Shown here one piece after another: positions 1 to 5,466 of a stretch of DNA of 5,952 nt. Each line of letters opens with the position of its first letter. Position 1 is the stretch's first letter. This stretch comes from JAGTVB01 sp964624765 (GTDB lineage: Bacteria; Pseudomonadota; Gammaproteobacteria; HK1): positions 1 through 5,952 of the forward strand of contig CAZUZO010000173.1 in assembly GCA_964624765.1 (NCBI GenBank), in the 5' to 3' direction. A program made the translations under genes and the position numbers. The notes beneath the pieces are model-generated. The model worked only from the letters and a program-made list of their open reading frames with translations. It was not told the DNA's origin and ran no database searches.

Positions 1-178
1 TACCGGTCTCGCTGTCATCGATCCGATCCCTTAGGTCGTCCACGTAGGTCTGCAGGATGGCACCCTGATCGGCCAGGCTGAGGGCTTGGAAGGCCTCGGT
101 GAAGCTCAGATGAAGTTCGCGGCCGAGACCATCGGTCTTTTCTACCAGGCTCACCCTGATCGGCCCTTCGATCAGCAT
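1..178 (-). CDS. Unrecognised protein, N-terminal 59 residues only
   Basis: This partial gene continues past the left edge. The ATG at 176-178 is preceded on the minus strand by AAGGAG with a 9-nt spacer, the best Shine-Dalgarno match of the leftward genes, which is why I chose this start. The visible part begins MLIEGPIRVSLVEK and is hydrophilic. It has a predicted beta-rich start and then an amphipathic, probably helical stretch (about residues 27-56) rich in Leu, Asp and Gln. There is no signal peptide or membrane segment. It is not the N-terminus of enzyme I (PtsI), the gene that often follows ptsH, because the usual GIxASPGIA-type opening is absent. The frame stays open upstream through the whole gap to a GTG inside ptsH (near 407), but that extension has poor protein character. 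The reading frame is well supported; the function is unknown. Confidence 0.6.
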   Translation of the reverse strand, partial: MLIEGPIRVSLVEKTDGLGRELHLSFTEAFQALSLADQGAILQTYVDDLRDRIDDSETG

Positions 179-392
179 CTCTTGGTTCTCCTTCTGCAGC
201 GTAAAAACGTTGCCGTGCCGGCGGCTCGGTGACGAGTGGGCCATGCCATCTTGGCGGGTATACAGCCGATGCCGCTGCCGCGGTCCCAGCTCCCGGATGG
301 CGCTGGAGATGAGATCCGGCCAGGGCGACTTTGACTGGAGCAGGCAGGTCAGCATCAGACTCGTCCAGCAGGCTATCGGCCAGGCGGGCTCA
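179..392. other. Gap between ptsH and the unknown leftward gene
   Basis: These 214 bp separate the ptsH stop from the start at 178. On the minus strand the frame of the downstream gene is open across the whole gap, and the frame of ptsH is also free of stops after its tandem TGA TGA. Neither translation resembles a family I know. An ATG overlapping the ptsH stop gives only six codons. I see no convincing promoter, terminator or repeat. The gap may hold an undetected N-terminal extension, a decayed gene, or a 5' leader. Confidence 0.35.
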
Positions 393-671
393 TCACTCTG
401 CTTCACCGAAACGCGCCTGAACCAGCTCTTGAAGCGCGTGCACGGCCTCCTGGGCATCCTCTCCGGTCGCGTGTATCTGCAGCGCGGTGCCGCGGCTGGC
501 CGCTAGCATCATGACGCCCATGATGCTCTTGGCGTTGACCTCTCGGCCATCCCTGAGCAGCCGGATATCACTCTGGTAGCGCGAGGCCAGGGTCACGAAC
601 TTGGCCGCTGCTCGCGCATGGAGGCCGAGCTTATTGACGACGGTGACTTCACCTTGAACGGTTTCAGTCAT
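393..671 (-). CDS. ptsH: PTS phosphocarrier protein HPr (NPr-like)
   Basis: HPr is a cytoplasmic phosphocarrier that takes phosphate from enzyme I onto a histidine and passes it to IIA proteins. The 92-residue product has the usual family length. The active-site loop NKLGLHARAAAKF places the phosphorylated His at residue 18 followed by Arg20. The second signature, NAKSIMGVMML, carries Ser49, the counterpart of the serine modified by HPr kinase (HprK) in organisms that have it. The ATG at 669-671 overlaps the stop of the upstream IIA gene by 8 bp (ATGACTGA), which suggests translational coupling. No strong Shine-Dalgarno is visible; the frame extends 20 codons further upstream, but that stretch lies within the IIA gene and matches nothing in HPr. 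Pairing with a mannose-family IIA and no sugar permease points to a regulatory relay rather than sugar uptake, which is an inference. Identification is secure. Confidence 0.95.
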   Translation of the reverse strand: MTETVQGEVTVVNKLGLHARAAAKFVTLASRYQSDIRLLRDGREVNAKSIMGVMMLAASRGTALQIHATGEDAQEAVHALQELVQARFGEAE

Positions 672-1065
672 GTGGCTGCCCCGGACAGATGAAAACCCCT
701 TCCCGGCCGCCGCTGACGGCCTTTTCCGCAAGCCGGTCTAGATCGAGCTGGGGGTAGTTCATGACGCGTATCAACATCGGCAAATTGATGCCAGACACGA
801 CCTGCACACGGTCGACTTGGATGAGGCTACCGGCCACGTTGCTCGGGGTACTGCCGTACATGTCGGTGAGCACCAAAACACCCTCGCCTTGATCCAATTT
901 TTCCACTTGCGCCTGTGCCTCCTTGCGCAGCTGATCGGGGTCACAATCGCTCGACACCGCCAGGACTGCTAGCGGTAGCGGGCATCGGCCGAGCATGGAC
1001 ATCGCTGTTTCCGCCATAACCGAGGCAATGCGCTCGTGAGTAATGATCAACAATCCGACGCTCAT
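664..1065 (-). CDS. PTS EIIA component, mannose/fructose (ManX) family
   Basis: This 133-residue protein begins MSVGLLIITHERIAS, which puts the phosphorylatable histidine at position 10, as in the IIA domain of E. coli ManX. Further family features are LVLTDMYGSTPSNVA (about residues 64-78), with the conserved Asp near the active site, and VVSGINLPML (about 88-97). It lacks the IIB domain fused in ManX and no IIC or IID permease gene is nearby. It therefore resembles the stand-alone IIA proteins that many proteobacteria encode next to HPr in nitrogen- or carbon-signalling PTS clusters. The ATG at 1063-1065 fits the conserved N-terminus; a start 9 codons earlier would add unrelated sequence. 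The ribosome site is weak (GGA about 7 nt upstream). It is 64 bp downstream of hemD, probably in the same transcript, and overlaps ptsH by 8 bp. Confidence 0.92.
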   Translation of the reverse strand: MSVGLLIITHERIASVMAETAMSMLGRCPLPLAVLAVSSDCDPDQLRKEAQAQVEKLDQGEGVLVLTDMYGSTPSNVAGSLIQVDRVQVVSGINLPMLIRVMNYPQLDLDRLAEKAVSGGREGVFICPGQPHD

Positions 1066-1129
1066 CTTGTTCCGGCAACTCCGAGGTTGCAAGGGTGCAG
1101 GTCAGCTACTGCTGGCTGCACAGCAGGCA
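1066..1129 (-). other. Short hemD-IIA spacer with two small hairpins
   Basis: Two short inverted repeats fill most of the 64-bp spacer. The first is a 6-bp stem (CTGCTG at 1109-1114 with CAGCAG at 1121-1126, 6-nt loop) just after the hemD stop. The second is a 5-bp stem (GCAAC at 1075-1079 with GTTGC at 1086-1090, 6-nt loop) just before the IIA start; its loop holds the GGAG that might help ribosome binding. Neither is followed by a T-run on the minus strand, so I do not call a terminator. They could affect processing or the ratio of Hem to PTS proteins, but stems this short can occur by chance. Confidence 0.25.
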
Positions 1130-2023
1130 TTATAAGCCTTCCTCGCCCATTCGTGATGTCTGCTGTGATGTTTGCTGGGTCGCCGGCCCACGCTGGCTGA
1201 ATGCCGGCCCGCATGCCAAGTGGCATAGCGCATCGAGGATCGCCTGGTCGCTGGCGTCGCGGGCGACGATGGGCGGGCTTTGCACACCGATGGTCTGGGC
1301 AAATCGGGCGATGCGCGGACTCACGGTCACCAGTAGTGTGGCGCTGAGCCAAGGTTTCCCCTTGGATCCGGCGATGGCGAACAGATTGTTCAGGGCTTCT
1401 AAACTCGTCACTACGATGGCGTGGATTTTGCCCTGGTGCTTGAGGAGCTGTTCCGGCGAGACCTTGGGCTTGGTGCGCCGATAGACCTCCAGGTATTCCA
1501 CCGTGGCACCACGCGCCGCCAGGGCGTCTGCCAACAGTTCACGGCCGCCCACGCCTCGAACGATCAGGACACGGCGTCCGGCAACGGCCTGTTCCCGCAA
1601 CTCGGGGATCTCCAGCAAGGCGTCGGCGCCGGAGCCTTGACGAGGCCGCAGTGGAGCCGGCAATCCCAGCTCTTCCATGGCCTTGGCCGTTCCCGCGCCT
1701 ACCGCTACCGGATGTACGGCCGAGAGCCGTTGGACTTGGTTGGGAAACAACCGAGCCCAGCCGGCGGCGGCATTGGCGCTCACGAAGATTGCGAAATCAA
1801 AGGTATCGAGCCTGACAGCCAACTCAGTGAGGGCCGTGCCGCCATCTAGATAGGTGATCTCCAGTAGGGGGAAGCGAACCACTCGCCCGCCGGCGGCTTC
1901 GATGCGTTCGGCCAGGGAGTGGGCCTGATGGGCGGGTCGGGTGACCATTACGGCCAGGCCGGACAACGCGTCCGAGCGAGCTGGTGGGACGCTGCCCTCG
2001 GCGGGAGAGGCGCGGTCAGTCAC
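1130..2023 (-). CDS. hemD: Uroporphyrinogen-III synthase
   Basis: HemD closes hydroxymethylbilane, with inversion of ring D, to uroporphyrinogen III, the common precursor of haem, sirohaem, chlorophylls and B12. Family hallmarks appear in order: VMVTRP (residues 25-30), FPLLEI (51-56), FVSANA (80-85), VAVGAGTA (106-113), then RVLIVRGVGGRELLADAL, YLEVYRR, IVVTSLEALNNL and VTVSPRIA. This matches the two-lobed fold. I chose the GTG at 2021-2023 because it overlaps the hemC stop by 8 bp (GTGACTGA); the internal ATG at 1946-1948 would remove the first beta strand. The product is then 297 residues, longer than the usual 250-odd. The excess is a loose N-terminal segment (about 20 residues) and a polar Gln/Thr/Ser-rich C-terminal tail (about the last 27) ending RMGEEGL. 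hemX, often the next gene, is absent. Confidence 0.93.
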   Translation of the reverse strand: MTDRASPAEGSVPPARSDALSGLAVMVTRPAHQAHSLAERIEAAGGRVVRFPLLEITYLDGGTALTELAVRLDTFDFAIFVSANAAAGWARLFPNQVQRLSAVHPVAVGAGTAKAMEELGLPAPLRPRQGSGADALLEIPELREQAVAGRRVLIVRGVGGRELLADALAARGATVEYLEVYRRTKPKVSPEQLLKHQGKIHAIVVTSLEALNNLFAIAGSKGKPWLSATLLVTVSPRIARFAQTIGVQSPPIVARDASDQAILDALCHLACGPAFSQRGPATQQTSQQTSRMGEEGL

Positions 2024-2957
2024 GGGTGTGGATGTCCGCCAGCAGTGCTGCGGCCCCGCGGCTAAGGAGGGCGTGAGCAACGTCATGGCCCAGCTGCTCC
2101 GCTTCGGCGATCGGGGCGTGGCGTTCCTCGCGCAGGATGTCACGACCGTCGAGGCGGCCAACCAAGCCGCGCAAATGTAATCGGTCTTCTTGAATCGTAG
2201 CGTAGCCGGCGATGGGTACCTGGCAGCTGCCACCGAGGATTCGATTCATGGCCCGCTCGGCTTGTATACAGGCAGCGGTTTGCGCATCATTGAGCGGTGC
2301 TATGAGGGGCTCGATCGCCTCGTCGTCTTGCCGGCATTCGATGCCGATGGCCCCCTGTCCGATGGCCGGGAGCATGATATCTAAGCCTAGCAACTGGCCG
2401 ATGCGTGCGGTCAAACCCAGTCGCTGCAAACCGGCGGCTGCCAATATGATGGCGTCCAGCGTGCCCGTATCGAGCTTGCGCAAGCGAGTGCCGACGTTTC
2501 CGCGCAGATCCAGCAGTTCCAGTTCTGGGCGGTGGGCCCGTAATTGGCACTGGCGGCGCAGACTGCAGGTACCCACCTTGGCCCCCCTGGGAAGCGCGTC
2601 GAGGGTAAGCCCGTTGCGTGTCACCAAGGCATCTCTTGGCTCCGCTCGGGGCAGGATGACGGGCAAATGGAGTCCGGGAGGAAATTGGATCGGCACATCT
2701 TTCATGGAGTGTGCAGCGATATCGGCGCGCCCTTCGAGCAGCGCCTGTTCCAGCTCTTTGACGAACAGACCTTTTCCGCCGATTTTCCCGAGCGGTACGT
2801 CGGCGATCTGGTCGCCCTGGGTGCGTAGCGGAACCAACTCGATGCGCGTGTCAGGGTGCAAGGTTTCGATCCGTTGTCCCACATGCTGCGCCTGCCAAAG
2901 CGCGAGGGGGCTCTTGCGGGTGGCAATGCGTAGACATCTCTTGGAAGCAGTGTTCAC
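2016..2957 (-). CDS. hemC: Hydroxymethylbilane synthase (porphobilinogen deaminase)
   Basis: HemC is cytoplasmic and joins four porphobilinogen molecules into hydroxymethylbilane, the substrate of HemD encoded next. The 313-residue product matches the family length and its core aligns with E. coli HemC at an offset of three residues. The dipyrromethane cofactor cysteine is Cys245 in GGSCQVPIAGYA and the catalytic aspartate is Asp87 in HSMKDVP. The arginine-rich substrate site is CSLRRQCQLR (131-140), and LRGNVGTRL follows at 151-159. Position 131 is Cys where E. coli has Ser in TSSLRR. The start is a GTG at 2955-2957, since the conserved core (CLRIATRKSPLALWQAQ) begins at residue 8. No Shine-Dalgarno precedes it: the upstream bases are pyrimidine-rich and the 143-bp repeat element ends only 13 bp away. 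It is the first gene of the leftward cluster. Confidence 0.97.
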   Translation of the reverse strand: MNTASKRCLRIATRKSPLALWQAQHVGQRIETLHPDTRIELVPLRTQGDQIADVPLGKIGGKGLFVKELEQALLEGRADIAAHSMKDVPIQFPPGLHLPVILPRAEPRDALVTRNGLTLDALPRGAKVGTCSLRRQCQLRAHRPELELLDLRGNVGTRLRKLDTGTLDAIILAAAGLQRLGLTARIGQLLGLDIMLPAIGQGAIGIECRQDDEAIEPLIAPLNDAQTAACIQAERAMNRILGGSCQVPIAGYATIQEDRLHLRGLVGRLDGRDILREERHAPIAEAEQLGHDVAHALLSRGAAALLADIHTRD

Positions 2958-2970
2958 GGGGTAGGGGGTG

Positions 2971-3113
2971 AGAGGTTGTGAAAAAACCGTGGCGAGCGGC
3001 CCGAGAGCCAGGCGGACGGAGCGCAGCGACGAGACATATCAGATAGATAGGCGAGGAGCGAGCACCGCCCAACGCCGCTATCGGGTTGTGTAGCAGGTTT
3101 TTTCACAACCTCT
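2971..3113. mobile_element. 143-bp MITE-like element with 18-bp perfect terminal inverted repeats
   Basis: The left end AGAGGTTGTGAAAAAACC (2971-2988) and the right end GGTTTTTTCACAACCTCT (3096-3113) are exact reverse complements. The first 49 bp recur at 5904-5952 with a single difference (G2991 versus C5924), so this is a multi-copy interspersed element. The interior (about 107 bp) is GC-rich and encodes no transposase or recognisable protein. GGTTGTG recurs internally at 3084-3090 and can pair with the right terminus (CACAACC, 3104-3110), giving an alternative small hairpin. No clear target-site duplication is visible; TGA occurs at both outer boundaries (2969-2971, 3113-3115) but overlaps the repeats. 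Size and structure resemble miniature inverted-repeat elements such as Correia elements, though the sequence is different. The element lies between the divergent hemC and gshB genes. Confidence 0.8.
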
Positions 3114-3379
3114 GAGTCGTAATGCTGAGACACAATAGTTTGTACACAACTTCTAAGCTCATCGTTCTTATCCACGCCCTGGGGGCTGTGCGGTAGACCT
3201 CTTGGCACAAGGCTTTGATGTCCGGTTTGACGCCTTAAACGAGTTCTGACAAAACGGTGACACTGACCATCCATCCTACGGCGCAACGCCAAACGGTGCA
3301 AATTTCCCCTCGGTGTCGAGCCGTTTCCCACGGTGGTCACCGGTTAGGGGCCAGGTAAAGCAAGCGGAAGTCTTTGCTC
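3114..3379. other. Remaining hemC-gshB intergenic region
   Basis: This 266-bp stretch between the repeat element and gshB contains no credible gene. Visible structure is limited to a diverged copy of the element terminus (3137-3157), a direct repeat AAACGGTG (3252-3259 and 3291-3298), CCGTTT at 3321-3326 complementary to AAACGG at 3291-3296, and a short dyad CGGTG-GT-CACCG (3331-3342), 37 bp before the gshB start. Promoters for gshB and perhaps hemC should lie here, but I find no good paired -35/-10 boxes. Confidence 0.4.
3137..3157. repeat. Possible degenerate copy of the element's terminal repeat
   Basis: The 21 bases from 3137 match the right terminus and flank of the nearby element (3096-3116) at 16 positions, in the same orientation, including an uninterrupted CACAAC core. 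This may be an old element end or a chance similarity helped by the low complexity of the motif. Confidence 0.25.
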
Positions 3380-4351
3380 ATGACGATGACGTTGGGTATC
3401 GTAATGGACCCCATAGCGTCCATTAAAATCGACAAGGATAGTAGCTTCGCGATGCTGCTGGCCGCCCAGGCGCGTGGCTGGCAGCTTTGCTATATGGAGC
3501 TGTTTGACTTGCTGCTGCGCGATGGGCAAAGCTACGGGTATGCCAAGCCGCTTCGCGTTCGTGACCACCCCAGTGATTGGTTTACCTTCGTCGGCCAGGA
3601 GGCATTGACGGCGTTAGGCAGCCTCGACGTTATTCTGATGCGCAAGGACCCACCCTTCGATCTGGAGTATGTCTACGCCACCTACGTGCTGGAACGGGCA
3701 GAAGCCTTTGGCGCGCTTGTGGTCAACCGGGCGCAGAGTCTGCGGGACGTTAACGAAAAGCTTTACACCGCCTGGTTCCCAGGATGTTGTGCACCGACCT
3801 TGGTCGCTCGGCGTCAGGATGAGTTGCAGGCGTTTCTGCATCTGCACCAAGATGTGATCGTCAAACCTCTGGACCGTATGGGGGGCGCATCGGTGTTTCG
3901 CGTGCGCATTGGGGATCCCAACGTCAACGTGATCTTCGAGACCATGACCGATTACCAGCGGCGTTTCGTCATGGCCCAGCGCTTCATTCCCGAGATCAGC
4001 GCCGGCGATAAACGTATCTTGTTGATCGATGGCGAGCCGGTCCCGTATGCTTTGGCCCGAGTTCCTGCCCCTGGCGAGACGCGCGGTAATCTTGCTGCGG
4101 GGGGGCAAGGCATCGGTATCCCATTAGGCGCTCGGGATCGTTGGATATGCGCTCAGGTGGGACCGACCCTACGGGACAAAGGGTTACTCATGGTGGGTCT
4201 GGATGTCATCGGCGATTATCTGACGGAAATCAACGTGACCAGCCCGACGTGTATCCGGGAGCTGGATCGCATTTTCTCTCTGGATATCGCCGGACAGCTG
4301 ATGGACGCCATCGAGGCACGTATCGGTGCGCCCACGGCGGGGTTGAGCTAG
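3380..4351 (+). CDS. gshB: Glutathione synthetase
   Basis: GshB is a cytoplasmic ATP-grasp ligase that adds glycine to gamma-glutamylcysteine, using ATP, in the last step of glutathione synthesis. The 323-residue product is close to the 316 of E. coli. The N-terminal domain opens with LGIVMDPIASIKIDKDSSFAM (5-25) and includes MRKDPPFD (87-94). The ATP-grasp part has VKPLDRMGGASVF (161-173), KRILLIDGEP (211-220), ETRGNLAAGG (233-242, the flexible substrate loop) and the metal-binding LTEINVTSPTCIRE (281-294). The ATG at 3380-3382 has GGAAG nine bases upstream; a second in-frame ATG two codons later has worse spacing. The gene diverges from hemC. Its last codons form the left arm of a perfect hairpin that spans the stop codon, and a tonB-family gene follows, as in Pseudomonas. 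Confidence 0.97.
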   Translation: MTMTLGIVMDPIASIKIDKDSSFAMLLAAQARGWQLCYMELFDLLLRDGQSYGYAKPLRVRDHPSDWFTFVGQEALTALGSLDVILMRKDPPFDLEYVYATYVLERAEAFGALVVNRAQSLRDVNEKLYTAWFPGCCAPTLVARRQDELQAFLHLHQDVIVKPLDRMGGASVFRVRIGDPNVNVIFETMTDYQRRFVMAQRFIPEISAGDKRILLIDGEPVPYALARVPAPGETRGNLAAGGQGIGIPLGARDRWICAQVGPTLRDKGLLMVGLDVIGDYLTEINVTSPTCIRELDRIFSLDIAGQLMDAIEARIGAPTAGLS

Positions 4352-4360
4352 CCGTGGGCG
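4329..4360 (+). terminator. Perfect 10-bp hairpin overlapping the gshB stop codon
   Basis: CGCCCACGGC (4329-4338) pairs exactly with GCCGTGGGCG (4351-4360) around a 12-nt loop that contains the start of the TAG stop codon. The stem is very GC-rich, but the following bases (GTGTCTTTG) contain only a weak T-run. It may be a weak intrinsic terminator or attenuator, or a 3' end that protects the gshB message. Its position just before a promoter for the next gene favours a role in separating the two transcripts. Confidence 0.45.
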
Positions 4361-4365
4361 GTGTC

Positions 4366-4393
4366 TTTGCAGACCGGCCCATTGCTTTATAAT
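4366..4393 (+). promoter_or_regulatory. Sigma70-type promoter for the tonB-family gene
   Basis: A perfect TATAAT (4388-4393) has a -35-like TTTGCA (4366-4371, four of six consensus bases) 16 bp upstream. Transcription would start near 4400, about 70 nt before the GTG start at 4469. It begins right after the gshB hairpin, so the tonB-family gene and probably moaE can be expressed apart from gshB. Confidence 0.55.
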
Positions 4394-4468
4394 CCATGAC
4401 GAGAAAGCTCTGCTCGCAACGCCGAGGCCAGCGGCCGAGGATTGAAGCAACACTGAACAGGGGGGCTT

Positions 4469-5419
4469 GTGAACACCTGTGGTGAGGTGGCAGGGGCGTG
4501 GAACCCCACCGAACGCCTGATCGTCGCGTTGCTTCTGGCGTTGGCTTTCCACGCCACGGTGCTCTTCGGAATGACCTTTGCCCCGACCGATAAGGGCCGG
4601 TCGCACTCCAATACCCTCGACATCGTCCTGGTTCAGCACCGCAGCGACGCCGCCTCCGAGGAAGTGGACTTCCTGGCGCAAGCGAACCAACAAGGCGGTG
4701 GTCAACAACCCGATCGGGCGAGGCCGACCACTCCCTTCAAAGCGCCTTTCATCAATTCGGATGCCGCCGTGGCGCTGGCCTCAAGGCCGCGCCGGGAGCC
4801 GGCGGTCGAGGCGACCTTGCCCGCCACCCTTTCACCGCCGGTGATGACGGCGGATGATGCCATCAGGCGGCAGTGGGTCACCGAGCAGCCGCCTGCCTCG
4901 GCCGAGGCCAGGGTGGTGGAGCCAGCGCCTGAAAGGGTACCACCGGCTGACGATAGCCGTGCCTTGGAAGCCATCGATGCCGAGGCGCTGGTGAGTCGTA
5001 GCCTGGCGATGGCGAGCCTCAGTGCCGAGCTCGATGAAAAGCTCGAGGCGTATGCCAAACGACCGCGGCGCAAGTTCGTCTCGGCTAACACCCGAGAGTA
5101 CAAATACGCGAGCTACATGGAGGCGTGGCGCACCAAGGTAGAGCGGATCGGCAACCTGAATTATCCGGACGAGGCGCGCCGACGGCAGCTCTCCGGAAGC
5201 TTGCGACTCGGCGTTGCGGTGAATGCTGATGGTACCCTCAACGCCATCGCGCTGCGTCGATCGTCTGGCCACAAGGTGCTCGATGAGGCGGCGATCCGCA
5301 TCGTGGAGCTGGCAGCGCCCTTCGCGCCGTTCCCCGACGATATCCGCAAGGATACAGACATCCTGCACATCGAGCGGACCTGGCAATTCCTGCGTAATAA
5401 TCGTCTCGCGTCGCAGTAG
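4469..5419 (+). CDS. tonB: TonB-family energy transducer
   Basis: TonB proteins are anchored in the inner membrane, couple to ExbB-ExbD, and span the periplasm to energise outer-membrane partners. This 316-residue protein has a short cytoplasmic N-terminus, one hydrophobic segment (about 17-37, RLIVALLLALAFHATVLFG) with a membrane His at 28 in the place of the functional TonB histidine, and the family stretch TLDIVLVQ...DFLAQANQQGGG (49-78). A periplasmic linker with modest Pro content (about 80-205) includes a probable helical part (170-197). A C-terminal TonB domain (about 218-308) contains NYPDEARRRQLSGSL, the VNADGTL turn and LDEAAIRIV. The GTG start is preceded by AGGGGG with a 4-nt spacer. 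Linkage to gshB recalls Pseudomonas aeruginosa PA0406 (tonB3), connected with twitching motility, so the substrate need not be iron. No exbB or exbD is in the window. Confidence 0.9.
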   Translation: MNTCGEVAGAWNPTERLIVALLLALAFHATVLFGMTFAPTDKGRSHSNTLDIVLVQHRSDAASEEVDFLAQANQQGGGQQPDRARPTTPFKAPFINSDAAVALASRPRREPAVEATLPATLSPPVMTADDAIRRQWVTEQPPASAEARVVEPAPERVPPADDSRALEAIDAEALVSRSLAMASLSAELDEKLEAYAKRPRRKFVSANTREYKYASYMEAWRTKVERIGNLNYPDEARRRQLSGSLRLGVAVNADGTLNAIALRRSSGHKVLDEAAIRIVELAAPFAPFPDDIRKDTDILHIERTWQFLRNNRLASQ

Positions 5420-5466
5420 GGGGGAGCGCGTGCACCGTTCTAGTGGGGGGTGAGGTAGCTAGAGGC

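Noticed and set aside
210..506. A 98-codon plus-strand frame over the gap and the end of ptsH.
   Set aside because: It is antisense to ptsH, has an Arg/Ser-rich composition typical of a shadow frame, and has no ribosome site.
1095..1849. Plus-strand open frames antisense to hemD.
   Set aside because: They overlap conserved HemD sequence completely and show no family features.
2024..2233. Upstream in-frame extension of hemD by 70 codons.
   Set aside because: It lies entirely within hemC coding sequence and its translation is unlike any HemD; the GTG overlapping the hemC stop is a better start.
3168..3176. TTATCCACG, one mismatch from a DnaA box.
   Set aside because: It is isolated, with no cluster of boxes and no AT-rich unwinding region.
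3203..3217. TGGCAC-like sequence resembling a sigma54 promoter.
   Set aside because: The GG and GC elements do not have the required spacing: the -12 position reads TG instead of GC.
2954..3340. A 128-codon minus-strand open frame covering the repeat element.
   Set aside because: It reads through both terminal repeats, overlaps the hemC start, and its translation has no recognisable domain; it is probably a by-product of GC-rich sequence.
4396..4485. A 29-codon open frame from ATG at 4396 that overlaps the start of the tonB-family gene.
   Set aside because: The ATG lies 3 bp after the TATAAT box, upstream of the likely transcription start, and has no ribosome site.
5443..5466. Earlier GTG start for moaE.
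   Set aside because: It adds MGGEVARG, which has no counterpart in the family, and the later ATG gives a normal N-terminus.
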